In this document: positions 25,656-37,701 of the stretch, one piece after another
Numbering within the stretch: the stretch's first letter is position 1
Layout: every line of letters starts with the position of its first letter
Assembly: GCF_028453695.1 (NCBI RefSeq)
Contig: NC_135773.1
Coordinates: 22,369,782 to 22,433,781, forward strand
DNA: 64,000 nt
Reading direction: 5' to 3'
Origin: Augochlora pura
Lineage: Eukaryota; Arthropoda; Insecta; Hymenoptera; Halictidae
Position numbers and translations under genes: made by a program
The notes under the pieces: model-generated
What the model was told of the DNA's origin: nothing
Database searches by the model: none
The model's input: only the letters and a program-made list of their open reading frames with translations

Positions 25656-25860
25656 ACAACCCTTTGCGGTCGAAGCGATTTTAAGGCAAAATTGCTATTT
25701 TGACCGGCTATAGTATAAGTATTTAATATTCTATAATTTGCGCATATGGAATAGAGTCTTGCAACTGAATATCAAAAATAATAATGTCAATTTTATTTTT
25801 TTAATTATATAACCATTTTCATTGGCGCTTCAGAGGCGCCACTCGAGTACAGAGGATTGA
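25656..25860. mobile_element. Decayed family A TTAA element
   Basis: Left ACAACCCTTTGCGGTCGAAG, right CCACTCGAGTACAGAGGATTGA-type. About 205 bp, both TTAA sites mutated. Confidence 0.6.
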
Positions 25861-26275
25861 TAAAATAAAACTGTAGTGTATGCTGTATATTCAGAGATTT
25901 TTTAAATATTGGGCAAGATAATTTTTAATAAACGATCAAATTAGAAATGTTACCTGGCTTTCAATAAACAACGGGGTTACAAATGTTTAAATAAATGCTA
26001 GATTTACCGAGTATTAAAAATGGGTGTTTTATATCACTTTGTGAAAGTGCTATATTACTTAATACTTGCTGCTATATTTTTCTTAAGTAATCAAATTATT
26101 ACAAATTTGTAGATCCACTCGAATGCAGAGGGTGCAACCCTTCCAGTGTCTCTTGTTCGTAATTGGTGAAAGAAAAAGCGTATCGAATGAATCGAGCGAA
26201 TTGCGCGAATTAATTGCTGGCTGTTTAGCAAAAAGTCCGCCTTGTACGTTGATTTGTTGCTACACGGTTTTTTAG

Positions 26276-26560
26276 TTAGCCAATACTTGCAACGATCTGG
26301 TTGGCATTCGGTTCAATGACGACTGGCTCGACGTAAGCCTCCAGATGCCACGCGACGAACAATGGGTCGGCTACGTACTCGGTCCTCTCAGGCTCGGGGA
26401 CCTTATGGGCTACGTCGAGGGCCACGCGCCTCGTCCCCGCGACACAACAATTATGAAATTCAATATTTAATTCGTCGATGGTTAGGTCAACAGAAAATCG
26501 AGGCGGGTTATTCGACACGCACGCTGCCAACGTAACGACGGCCAGGATTTTTTTTGCCAC
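26276..26560 (-). CDS. Unrecognised protein-like ORF, about 94 codons
   Basis: The minus strand encodes a peptide with natural-looking composition (…RFSVDLTIDELNIEFHNCC… and …ADPLFVAWHLEAYVEPVVIEP…), G/C-leaning third positions and a higher GC content than its AT-rich flanks. It ends in TAA at the low-coordinate side. The 5' end is unclear: no ATG start is present, and the first candidate codon is GTG. A pyrimidine tract followed by GTTGGCAG within the first codons could be a splice acceptor, making this a terminal exon. It may also be a fragment of a mobile or viral gene. I recognise no domain, so no function is proposed. Confidence 0.3.
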   Translation of the reverse strand: MAKKILAVVTLAACVSNNPPRFSVDLTIDELNIEFHNCCVAGTRRVALDVAHKVPEPERTEYVADPLFVAWHLEAYVEPVVIEPNANQIVASIG

Positions 26561-26798
26561 GTAAAAAAGGTCGAAATTAATTTATGGCGTACACTGTTAG
26601 TCAAAGTTATGACGCGTGGCACGATATTGGAAATATTTATAACTTTTCCGTCATTACGAGGCATTTATTAAAACAGTATTTTATTGAGAATATTTTCATT
26701 TTATTATCAGAATATTTTAGGGTATTTTAATTTTATTATCAGACATTTTACTAAAGAATATTAAGGTTCCCATATAAATTTCGTGCACTGTATATTCT

Positions 26799-26900
26799 GA
26801 ACCCTTTGCACTCGAACGGTGCCTCAAAGTCACCAATGAAAATTGTTGCACCACGTCCAAAATAATTTTGACGTTACTTTAAACATCTCCCTATTTAAAA
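26799..26900. mobile_element. Family A left end only
   Basis: ACCCTTTGCACTCGAACGGT followed by the inner GCCTCAAAGTCACC typical of family A. No right end found. Confidence 0.5.
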
Positions 26901-27249
26901 ATCCTTTAAAAGTGCAACAGTTTCCCGAATACTCAATATACTCAGTTTCCCGCAAGACTCAAATGCATAAATTATACCAACTCGTATAAAAGAAAAATAT
27001 AGCTGATCGAAGCAGCTAATTTGAATCTAGGCTTAAAATAGTATAAGAAAAGCATATTTCCAAAGAAGCTCGAGTCTTAAACCAAGTATACTTGCTGTTC
27101 TCGTTGCTCTAATTATACAATTACGAAATCCTATCTCAATTTTCAAGTGACCCACGTAACGAATAAAAATTCGAATAAAAATGATATAATTGCAGAGTAT
27201 TCTTTCCTACTTTATCGATTTATTTCATCCATATTCCTTTTCATAGTTA

Positions 27250-28940
27250 ACTTTTTGTCCAATGCAGCGCGGTAAAGCTCGCCATTTAGCGACCGAAACG
27301 TGACCGCGTTGACACTGAACCCGTTAACCGAGGAACGTAGGACGATCGCGGGCCGGCAACTAGAGCACACATTAGGTGCTCCAACGATCAAGGTTTTCCG
27401 AGAACCGCGCGAAAGATCGCGCGCGCGGACACTCGAGTGTCTGGCATTTAACGCTGCGGCAGGCCTGGGAAATCGATTAAGAGGGCGCGCGCGCGCGCGC
27501 GCGGGCTTTCGCTATGGACAGCTTTTAATTTCCCTTCGGCGGCGCCGTACACCGCGCGAGGCGCGCGATGCCTTTACGAGACGCGAGGCTTTTCTGAGAA
27601 CGGATTTCATTAGCGAGCTGGTTCGTCTTTAACGGAAAAACACACACGGGCGACCGTCGAACGTGGACCGTGGAGAGGCGGCGGATCGCTTTATGAAATT
27701 ACAAGCTGCGAAAGAGAGCCTCGCGGCCAAGGACGCCCGTTTAATCTCGTTCGCGAGAACCTTTCGACTTTTTCTCGGTCGCGTCGCGTCCGCGCGCGCG
27801 CGCGCAGGTCGCCGCCACTGCGGTGCCGCGCGCGGGAAAAGAGAAAGAAATATTCTAATTAATAGTCACGGTTGAACCGGCGCGAAATGTATCGCCGGTA
27901 CCAGTTCGGTCTCGGCTACCGTTTCGCCTTATCTGCGCGCTCGCTGCTCGCCCACGACGTTAATTAAATATTGTGAATATTATCGGCTACGCGCCGCCGT
28001 CATTCCGCCGGACAAGATAATATCGCGTTTACTTGGTCGCGCGAGTCGCCTTTCGACCAGCGACCAATTAATTAACGACACCGGGCCCCGCGTGCCCGCG
28101 CGTTCGATTAACCTTCTAACCGGCTAAATTATTTTAATTGGGCCCAAGTCGCGCCGGGTTTCGTTCGCGTGTCCGAGCGAATTATACTCGAGCCGTTCGC
28201 TCGAATCGGACGCTGCGATTCCGCGCCTCCTCGAAGAGGCCGCGATTTCGGCTAGCAATTCCTTCGTAAACGACTCGCGTTTTCGATCGCGAAGGAATCA
28301 CGTTTTAATCGCGTTTTAATCGCGTATACTCGATCGAATTGTTCGCGTTTTTTTCGCGGACACCGAAGTAATCCATCCATCGCGTTAACGATTATGTAAA
28401 TTATCCTCGAGAGATTAGGTTTGCAAATCTCGATTTATGTATCGGGAACTTTCATAGAACTTCCGCCGGCTGGCATTCCTTCGCGCCTCGAGCAAACACT
28501 GTCGGCCGTTTTCCCGGAGTCGGTTGCAATTCCGAGTCGGCCGGCCGATTTATAACCAGCCGGGATATCGATAAGAAGCCAGCCGCCACACCCACCGACG
28601 ATCATCCTTCAAGGATCATCCTTTTTCCGAGGGCGATCCCTCGCGGAGCCGATCGTCCGCGCGGAAGGTGTTTTGCGCCTTTCGTGGACGATTCCTAACC
28701 ATCGCCCACCGTCAACCCATCTAAATTTTCTCACCCGGGGAAACTGCAGTTGCAAAACTATTCCGGAGTCGGGACGAAACTCTGCTCGTTAATATTGTCT
28801 GTTATTTGTAGCGTTTTCCATGATTTGTGTCGCGCAGCGGCAAGTTCGTTCGCTGGGACGGCGAAACTTTTTCTCGCGAGGTCGGCAGCCAGGAATAGTT
28901 ACGGTTCCTCCTGTCCTCGGTTGAAACTCAATGTCTGGCG
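27250..28940. other. 1.7-kb CpG-rich single-copy block, no gene recognised
   Basis: The longest repeat-free GC-rich stretch upstream of the transporter, with GC dinucleotide runs near 27487 and 27798. ORFs are short, Arg-rich and overlap on both strands. It could hold enhancers or an untranslated exon; I see no direct sign of either. Confidence 0.4.
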
Positions 28941-28948
28941 CTTTTTTG

Positions 28949-29540
28949 GTAACCCTTTGTAGTCGAGCGGTCACTCCGAGGCACGCATCGAGTCTCGAGA
29001 TCATTTTTATACGAAGTGAATTCTTATTCGAATAAAATTCAATTCGAGTGAATTCTTATTCGAATAAAATTCAATTCGAATTAATTTTGAACGAATTCTT
29101 ATTCGAATAAAATCCAATTCGAATGAATTCTTATTCGAATAAAATTCAATTCGAGTGAATTCTTATTCGAATAAAATCCAATTCGAGTGAATTTTTATTC
29201 GAATAAAATTCAATTCGAGTGAATTTTTATTCGAATAAAATCCAATTCGAATGAATTCTTATTCGAATAAAATCCAATTCGAATGAATTCTTATTCGAAT
29301 AGAATTCAATTCGAGTGAATTCTTATTCGAATAAAATTCAATTCGAGTGAATTCTTATTCGAATAAAATTCAATTCGAATTAATTTTGAATGAATTCTTA
29401 TTCGAATAAAATCTTGATCGTATGAATTTTTATTCGAATAAAATCCAATTCGAATGAATTCTTACTCGAATAAAATCCAATTTGAACAAATTCTTATTCG
29501 AATAAAATCTTGATTGAATGAATTCCTATTCGAACGAAGT
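28949..29540. repeat. Family A left end continuing into a 32-bp minisatellite
   Basis: GTAACCCTTTGTAGTCGAGC starts a family A copy, and from about 29017 it turns into about 15 copies of a 32-bp unit containing GAATTCTTATTCGAATAAAA. Each unit holds the self-complementary TTATTCGAATAA. Confidence 0.85.
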
Positions 29541-29639
29541 CCACTTCGGACCAACTCTCATCCAGACAAATTCCCACGCAATTTCATACCTACCCGACAC
29601 AGTCGAATAAAATTCGCACTCGTTAGTCTTCACGCCGTG

Positions 29640-30560
29640 ATTCGAATAAAATATCGCCATCGACGCCGCCTCACAGTTTTACGATCGCGAGAGAGCGGCG
29701 GCCGCGGATAGTTTACGATTCCGACTGTAGAGAACAGTAAACAAGGAAGAAAGTAATAAATAAAAATAGCAAAACGGTAAAACGCGCGCGACGTTGTTGC
29801 GCAAGAGAGAAATTCTTGGACTCCCGGCGTGGAAAAACGGTCTCCAAGGAAATCCAGCAGCGCGATTATCGCTCGGCGATCGCGGATTACACAATGGCCG
29901 TTGCACAGGCTAATGGGATCCATGCGATCGACGCGGAATCGAGGGATCATTGATTCCGGAACGGTGGAGGAGGGACGAGGAGGGACGAACGAAACGATTC
30001 GTTGCGGCTCGTAGGCGGAGACCGCGCGAGCGTTGGGTACACACAGGCCGGCGTCGTAATTCGCTGGTAATTGTCGGTGCGCAAATTGGTTTGTCAGGAT
30101 GAATCAGTGGTGCCGCGGCGAGAGTCTCGTCGTTCGATCGAAAGGATAAGAAAACCTGCTCCTCCTCCTCCCCCTCCTCCTCCATCGGACGCGAACAACA
30201 CCCCGGCAACTCGTTGCCAGTTTCTCGCGGCGGACTGAATCCTCCTCGGATACCATCCGCGCGGGCACTGTCGTCGTGATCCATCCGCGCGTATTAATCG
30301 GACGTTCCGCGTTTATAGATCGCGGGGAATCGCGTCCGAGCAATTTCCGTTTCGCGTCGGCGAGCATTCGGTCGATTATGCTAACGAACGCGCTTCGTAC
30401 TTTGTAAGCGCGACCGGTCGTATGAACGATTACCCACGTACGCGCGGTGTACTCTCGTTCGACTTTATTGCCTGGCCTATTTCCTCCAATTAAAATTTCG
30501 TGAACCTGTTCCCTAGGCAAATCGCAGTCGCGTCTTGATCATTCGTTTCATGCGCGGAGA
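29640..30560. other. CpG-rich single-copy block, no gene recognised
   Basis: CpG-rich DNA with a (CTCCTC)n patch near 30150-30182. No credible coding region. Confidence 0.4.
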
Positions 30561-30944
30561 ACTTGTCGGGAACGGACTTCTATAAACTGTCGCTTGCGAT
30601 CAGAGAATTCTATGTACATGTTAGAGTGTAGATAACTGTGATATGACATATGTTCATTCCAAAAGACTGCGATTAATGTGCTATAATAACCAGTCAGACT
30701 TGCCGGGAACTTTTCGCGCATGATTCGATAAATATGGCTGTCGATCATTCTCATCGACCCTTTACACTCCAAGCTATTTTAACTCTGTATCTGAAATAAA
30801 ATTTCTGACTCGTAGTATTTTTATCTGAAATATTTCTAAAGTAAATCTCAAATAATTTTTCTGGCTCATAGTATTTTCATTCTATTAACTATAACAATCG
30901 GGACACTAGAATCATCTCATTACGTCAAGGAAATAATTACCTCT

Positions 30945-31192
30945 TTGCCGTACCATTTTCTTCATAGTTGCAACGATTACAAGTCTTTCGATTATAATAT
31001 CTTCTAAGAAGAAGAAGAGAGACAATTTAGATTCATCGCGTGTCTACAGTCGCTTCAACATTTAAATACAGATAACGCGAGATTAGAATTTTATTCAAAA
31101 CAGCGGAATTCAAAACAGCATTTATACTAAATAAATTATTACTAGAAATTTTCGTCGCGCGCCAGACTCGTCAAAGTATGACAAAGGGTTAA
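30945..31192. mobile_element. TTAA element, family B-like
   Basis: Left region CTCTTTGCCGTACCATTTTC has a decayed TTAA. Right end is GCCAGACTCGTCAAAGTATG followed by ACAAAGGGTTAA. Confidence 0.55.
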
Positions 31193-31399
31193 GGACGAAA
31201 CAGTCGTAGTCAACGTAGCTCCAAAAGACGTAACACAGTACAAGGGGTTGAAAATATATCGCCCGTTCGCCGAGCTTTTATCCAAAAACTATTTCACCCC
31301 AAATACATATACATTTCATCCTAATACCAATTTCTGCATCCTAATACCAATTTCTGCATCCAACAATTAATTTCTATATCAAATAAATCGCTCGAAAAT

Positions 31400-32180
31400 C
31401 AAATCCTTACTTCCGCCACGGTCCGACTAATTTCACCGTCGCGAGAATTCGGAAACTCACCGGAAACGAGTTCCGCGGAATTGTAATCTCTGTAGCGAGA
31501 AGAAGCTGTACAGGATAGCCAGCAGCGAATCTCGAGTGCAGCATCGCGGCAAAGTGCATCGAGTGGGAGAGCTTTCTTGCCGGTTCGGTCCTGCTGAAGG
31601 TTGCGGAAAATTAAAAGGGAGCCGCGGAGATTTATGCCGCAGCCGTGGGCCCGGAGGGGTGGGGTGGGGGGAGGAGGGGGCAGGGTGGCAGCAGGGTGGC
31701 GGTAGGATTAATCTGAATAGATGAATCTGAATTCGAGAGAATATTCCGGAGCACGGGCGCGTACACGAGGGGCCGGGAGACGGATAATATTTTCCGTGGA
31801 ACGGTTACTCCGCCGGATAAACCGAAAGTATGCGGCTACGAAGGCGAGCAACGCCGACGCCCCGCCACGATAGTGCACGGTTAATCATAATTTCTGGCCG
31901 AGATTTAATAAGAGATGCCGCCCGGCCGCCCGCCACCGGGAATGGCTGCCGCCGGCAGCCTGATGGCGATGGGGGGGGGGGGGGTTGGACGGTTGTTCTC
32001 GGATCGTTCCGAGGGAAACGTAACTTAATTACTGATAGCTGCGATAAACGAAGCCGCCGCGCTCCGCGACCGGGATGGAAAGAACCGGCAGGATGGGGAC
32101 CAGTACCCGGCGGACCATCGATAAGGATTAGTTCGCGAACTGTCTTTGTCTTTAATTAAAACCGCGGACGTTCGCGATTA
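31400..32180. other. CpG-rich single-copy block, no gene recognised
   Basis: Includes G-rich runs (about 31655-31700, and 31971-31983 with 13 G). No protein-like ORF. Confidence 0.4.
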
Positions 32181-32290
32181 TCGCCTTTGCGTTAAATATA
32201 TATTATATGCTTCCAATTTCATTTCGAACTTCGCTGAGCATACAATTTTATCAACTGCGACTGATATGCAAAAGCAAGATCGAAAAGACA

Positions 32291-32530
32291 GGAGATAATA
32301 TACACTTGATCCCTTGTTAATCATTTGCACTGGAGCGGTGACTTTGAAACACCGCTAAAATTTTTATAGGAGAAAATATACATTTGATCCCTTGTTTAAC
32401 CCTTTGCCATTGAATGGTGACTCTGAGACACTGCTAAAATTTTTATAGGAGAAAATATACACTTAATCCCTTGTTAACCCTTTGCAATTGAATGGTGACT
32501 CTGAGATACCGTTAAAATTTTTATAATAGC
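32291..32530. repeat. Tandem triplication of a TTAA-element left end
   Basis: Three roughly 80-bp units each contain ATACA(C/T)TTGATCCCTTGTT, a CATTTGCACTGGAGCGG or CCCTTTGCCATTGAATGG end and TGCTAAAATTTTTATAGGAG. Confidence 0.8.
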
Positions 32531-32605
32531 AAAGTTTAGATTTAAAAGATCGTTAAACAAAGGGCACTTTGTTACATTTCATATTAAATTAAATTCAATT
32601 AAATA

Positions 32606-32688
32606 TTAACTCTCTGTACCCGAAGCCATTTTAACTGGAAAATTATTTCAGATTGCCGGATAAAATGGCTTCGAGTGCAAAGGGTTGA
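32606..32688. mobile_element. Miniature family A TTAA element
   Basis: Only about 83 bp: left TTAACTCTCTGTACCCGAAG, right ATGGCTTCGAGTGCAAAGGG then TTGA. The two ends are nearly adjacent. Confidence 0.65.
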
Positions 32689-32814
32689 AGTATCAGTATC
32701 ATGCACAAATAAACGCGCACGAATTTTGCTAAGATATTGAAAGATTTGTATGACGCGCTTCTTCGACGATTCTATATTTTTTGAAGCATAATCAAATTAG
32801 AAACATATATTCGC

Positions 32815-32884
32815 TTGGAAACTATGAAACGGGCGTTTTTGCTTAGTCTGCGCTCATCCGCGACGCCCGTTTCATAGTTTCCAA
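32815..32884. repeat. Perfect 22-bp-stem hairpin, copy 1
   Basis: Arms 32815-32836 and 32863-32884 (TTGGAAACTATGAAACGGGC + GT) pair perfectly around a 26-nt loop. Confidence 0.9.
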
Positions 32885-32900
32885 CTTAATACATCAATTA

Positions 32901-32984
32901 TATTAGATTGGAAACTATGAAACGGGCGCTTCTGCCTATTCTATCTTCAGCTGCGACGCCCGTTTCATAGTTTCCAATCTAATA
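32901..32984. repeat. Perfect 28-bp-stem hairpin, copy 2
   Basis: Arms 32901-32928 and 32957-32984 pair perfectly around a 28-nt loop. The inner 21 bp of the stem match copy 1 exactly while the loop differs. Confidence 0.9.
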
Positions 32985-33089
32985 CAACAGATAAATATGA
33001 AAATTAACTGTCAAATCTAACGAAATAATTCCACGCATAAATGACGTGTCATACAATTATTCAAATAAAAAATTCTCCTAGAATCTGTG

Positions 33090-33990
33090 CAGTCTCTCGC
33101 TGTTCACAGTAGGTACACCTGTTCTAAAATTTCGAGGACACTTATGGACGGTGGCGGGACAACGCTCGGACAGAAAAGTGACGCTTCCCGATTGAAATTC
33201 TTCGCGAGCCACGACGACGAGAGCAGAGCAGAGCGGAGCGGAGAGAGTGAGAGCCCGCCGCCGTCGACCTCGAGGATTTCCCTCTCCCGCGATTAGTCTC
33301 CCAAATCGGTCTCGATACGATCGTTCAGGAGCCAGAGCTTCCCGCCACCCCCCTCCCCCCAAGATATTGATTTCAAGCCGCGATTCGCCAGGATGCAGCG
33401 CTCCGGAGACCCGACAGCCTCTCCGGTGGTTAAATCCCTAGGCGAGGGGTGGCGGTGCTTCGAAGAAGGCGGCAAGAGAGAGAGAGAGAGAGTGAGGGGA
33501 GGGGGTAGGGGGTGAAAACGTGAGAAATCACATCTGAGGGGACCTGCAGAGCTTATCGGCTATCTTGTCGGTTATTGAAAATCGGTTGTTCTCCTGGTCC
33601 CTGTAAGTGTCGTCGAATAGGGGCTGAGAAAGGGGTTGGGGTGCGAGGAGGGTGGGGGTGGGGGGCAGGAAAAGGGGGCTGAGCGAATAACAGACTGGCG
33701 GGAATGATCGTGAGGTCACGTTGAATCGATCAAGCTCGCGCGCGGTGTTCATCGATTCTCGCTGATGCGTTCGGCAATCGCTGGCGCTGGAGAGGATCGT
33801 TTAGCCATCGGAAAGTGTTCGATGGAGGTTCGCCGTGGAGTAGGACGCGAACGTCGTGGAGCAGATGGTGAATGTATAATGTCGTTTCTAGATACCGGGA
33901 CACTTACGGTAAATAAATTAGACGCGACTGATGCGGAGGACGTCGAAACGCCGAGACGTTTTGCCCGCCATAGCTTCGCGCTTTGAACTG
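33090..33990. other. CpG-rich single-copy block, no gene recognised
   Basis: Contains purine- and G-rich runs (33475-33510, 33610-33680). No credible coding region. Confidence 0.4.
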
Positions 33991-33999
33991 TTTGTATCG

Positions 34000-34364
34000 T
34001 TAACCCTTTGCACTGTATGGTAACACTAAGATTATTAGAACACTTTTCAAAATAATTTCTATACACCTTGTCGAAGTTTGGATTTAAAGAATTAATAAAG
34101 TAACAAGATTCAATTTTTTATGTATTATATAAATTGATCCTTGTCACGGAAAATTAGTAAGGTAACACTAAGATTATTATAACACTTTTCAAAATAACTT
34201 CTATACACCTTGTCGAAGTTTGGATTTAAAAAATTTGTAAAGTAACAAGATTCAATTTTTTATGTATTATATAAATTGAACCTTGTCACGGAAAATTGAA
34301 ATCTGTAAGTTGGAAAATCTAATTTATATTTACAATTAAAATGGTTTCCAGCGTAAAGGGTTAA
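34000..34364. mobile_element. TTAA element with internal tandem duplication
   Basis: Left TTAACCCTTTGCACTGTATG, right ATGGTTTCCAGCGTAAAGGG then TTAA. A segment of about 137 bp is duplicated in tandem inside (about 34019-34155 and 34160-34297). Confidence 0.8.
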
Positions 34365-34609
34365 CCTTTGATTACGGTGGATTCTAAAGAATGTTTAATT
34401 TGTCCGCGACGCGCAAATAAATACCGAAACGTTGAGCAAATAAATACTGAAACATCATACAAAAAATTTAGACTTAAAAAAGTTTATTGAAACTCTTCCA
34501 GCTACAAGAAATATTAAAAAATAACTAAACGCTAGATAAATCGTATTACTACGACACTCCCGCCTTTAAGCTACAGTCGAGATAAATCGTAGTGCTACGA
34601 CTCCCGCCT

Positions 34610-34871
34610 TTAACCCTTTGCGGTCCGGACAAATTTCGCGAGCCCTTATCCGCTAGGTACTGTTTATTTTGAATTTTGTCGAATCCTTAATTTTCGTGAT
34701 TTCCTTATGGGAGGTATCTCTTTTCTATTAGTCATTATTGTTCCAGTTAAATGACATTGCATATTAATTCATTTTTGGCCAAGTATGATGGTAGTATATA
34801 GAGTCTATCGATGAACATTGGAGTTCGCGTCTGTGTCGAGTCACACTCGACATCGGACTGCTAAGGGTTAA
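34610..34871. mobile_element. TTAA element, family H
   Basis: Left TTAACCCTTTGCGGTCCGGA, right CATCGGACTGCTAAGGGTTAA-type, with an inner GTCGAGTCACACTCGAC palindrome. 262 bp, TTAA on both sides. Confidence 0.75.
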
Positions 34872-34999
34872 CGTCTTAACAGGTTCTTCCTAAAAATCTC
34901 CATCACATGTCACGACTCATTAAACTATCGTATATTATCATATAAAACGTATCGATTAAAAATCACTTCTCGTCAAGAACTATCAGGTGTTCTAGCGCG

Positions 35000-35275
35000 A
35001 GTGGTTTGCGGGTCAACGAATAACCGCGTGCATCGTGTAGGAGCGAACGCGCTAGTGCTATCGACATCATAATTGCGAGAAGTATCTTCCGTTTCTCGGC
35101 CGGGCTATAATTATCCGCCGGCTAGAGATACTACGAATGTAATAAACAATGTGGAGAAAAAGCGGCGTTCCACGTTCCGCGGCACGGGAAAAGGGAGGGA
35201 GGACGAGGGGGAGAGGGACGACGGCGCAAGCATCGGCGGCACGCCTCCTAAATTTCCTTATCGGAGTCCCGAGCG

Positions 35276-35309
<34 letters not shown>

Positions 35310-35646
35310 CCCGCCGCGGGCTAGATACCGGGGCACGCGTCGTAAATCATCCCGGTGAATTCCGCTGCGGAACTTTTTCGCGGGTAATCTCGACAAATGC
35401 GGCCGGTAGAGCGACGGCCGGTCTGTCTGTCTGTCGAGCAGCGGGGGGGCACAGCTCTGAAATTTTGTCACGCGAAAACTGGCGGTCGCGCGGGGTTGCC
35501 CGCGCCGTAAATCGCGAAAGGCGTGAACGTGGAACACGGGGACAGGTCGAACAACCGTTACCGTCGTCCATTCGATATCTAAGGGGCGACCAGAATGCGG
35601 CTCCGCGCCGTGTCCAATACCGTGTCTCTGGGAGCTAAATGCACCG

Positions 35647-35680
<34 letters not shown>

Positions 35681-35870
35681 GTCCTCTCCCGCTCCCCCCG
35701 TCGTGACAGTGACAGTTTTCGAGCCGGAGCGGGTCCGAGAGAGCCGCGACCGAAACTCGATTCACGTCAGGTGGACACGAATGGACAATGCCTCTCCCGT
35801 GAAATTAGCGACTAGATACGATCGACTGGCCAACCACTTGCCGTGACCGTTCTCTTCACGGCTGCAACGA
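35000..35870. other. CpG-rich block with (GA)n and (CT)n tracts, no gene recognised
   Basis: (GA)n at about 35277-35308 and (CT)n at 35649-35675. The 232-codon minus-strand ORF spanning it is built on these tracts and lacks protein character. Confidence 0.45.
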
Positions 35871-36026
35871 TTCCAACCTCTTTTCGTCGTGGTAATCTCT
35901 TAGGAGATTAGAATCGCTCGCGATTCGATAATTAGCTGAAATAAAGAGTGATTATAGCTTTATAATAATATTATATATTTTTATAGCTATTAATTATAGC
36001 TTATTAAAATAAAGAAGATCGCAGCT

Positions 36027-36248
36027 TTAACCCTTTCCACTCGAGTGGCGACTCCGAGGCACCACTAAAATTATTCTATCACGAGTTTAGATTTAAAACA
36101 TTGTTAACTGTAAAACCGTTGGTACGAGTCACGAGAATCAATTTCATACGCATAAAATACCAAATTTGTCACGTGAAATGAAACTAGTATAAGCTAGAAA
36201 AATTATCTTGGATTTATAGTTAAAATGGCTACGAGTGCAAAGGGTTAA
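36027..36248. mobile_element. TTAA element, family A
   Basis: Left TTAACCCTTTCCACTCGAGT, right ATGGCTACGAGTGCAAAGGG then TTAA. 222 bp, well preserved. Confidence 0.88.
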
Positions 36249-36354
36249 TTTGTGCGTTTTCTAACTGTTATATATTACTTCTAATTCCTGGTTTACGGTT
36301 ATTATTTTATAATTAATTATTATTTTATATTTAATATTTTATAATTAACCCTTT

Positions 36355-36584
36355 GCACTCGGCTGTCCCCTCTCCGGGGACATCGTAATTCTAGTATATG
36401 ACTAAACATTAAAGTTTATTAGCGATTTGCAATTATTTCTCGATATCTACAAATTCATATAAATCGAATATTATTATAACAATGTTATATACACATATAC
36501 ATATATCGTATACTATATAATAATATCATTGTTTATAAGCGCTAACACGTAACATCCATGATGGCGCCGAGTGCTAAGGGTTAA
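36355..36584. mobile_element. TTAA element, family G
   Basis: Left TTAACCCTTTGCACTCGGCT with a subterminal CCCCTCTCCGGGG hairpin, right GCGCCGAGTGCTAAGGGTTAA-type. 230 bp. The 6498 copy is a relative. Confidence 0.85.
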
Positions 36585-36599
36585 TATTTTAGAAAAGAG

Positions 36600-37330
36600 A
36601 TCGTTTCGAATAATTGTTAACTATTTAACCATCGACCACGAGGCGTAGCCCTCGCGGTCTTCGCTCGCCCATAATTCCTAGTCACCGCCATAGACAATGC
36701 TTCCCCCCTCGGGTGTCTTATCGCGGGGCCGCCGGTTACCAGCCGCCTTACCTACGTTTCTTTCTTTCGTAAATTTCCGTCGAGGATCGTAAAGTTTCGG
36801 GCCCCCGGTCGCGTTTCTCGGCCCGGCTTTCAATTAGAATCGCGTAACCCGGTCCAACCTACCGATTTACGACTCCGGCCACCGATACCGATCAGCCGGC
36901 CCGACAATGAGCCGTATTATCGCGCCCGATATCTGTGTACAAACAACGAAAACAATGCCCGCTAAGTGATAGCGCCGCCCCGTGTTCCTTCATGGGGAAA
37001 GATAATCGAAACGCGGCCTAATGGCTCGCCGTGACTAATCCTACCACGGAGAGAGTCTATTACCAGCTCGATGTGAAAAATCAAGTCCCCGTTGTCGGAG
37101 AAGGCTTGAGGGACAGGCGACCTGGCGGGCTGGAAGAGAATTTTCGGTACCCCGCCCCTGTTGCGGCTTCGGAAGATCTTCGCGCGACGCGGATGCATAC
37201 CATCGCGCGTGACTCGACTTTTGCTGTAATGACAAAGCGTCTTCTAGCTTTCACGACGCGACAAATGTCACGGTTACAATGTCATGACGACGCGATCTCT
37301 GGTTTATATAGCTATTTATAGTTAATAAAA
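36600..37330. other. CpG-rich single-copy block before exon 1, no gene recognised
   Basis: It lies 0.4-1.1 kb upstream of the first recognised exon and carries no repeat end. It could be a promoter of a short isoform or an untranslated exon; no direct proof. Confidence 0.3.
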
Positions 37331-37701
37331 ATTCCGGTTACTATTGTTATGGGAAACTGCACCGTGGCGGTCGATGCACAGTCCCACAGGCTTTGCGCGT
37401 TCAGCTTTTGTTCTTCGAATAATTCCTTTCCAAATAATATTCATCTGCTTTAAGTGTCTCCAACGAATTTCGCATTTTCAAGAATCCAAAAATATTTTAT
37501 TAAATTATACGAAGATTAATTTAGGTGCGAGACTTATCCTCCATAGTTCTCTTTCGCTTTCAATTTAATTCAATTTAATTCAATTTAATGATATCAAATA
37601 ATAGTTTTAATATTAATAATAGTTCTCTCCTATTATGCAATGAAAATGATACGGTGGACAATGTTTTTCATTTTGTTTTACCAGTGTGCTTTTTGTTGCA
37701 G

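Noticed and set aside
35067..35765. 232-codon minus-strand ORF
   Set aside because: Driven by (GA)n and (CT)n tracts, which give Glu/Arg and Leu/Ser runs; not conserved-looking protein.
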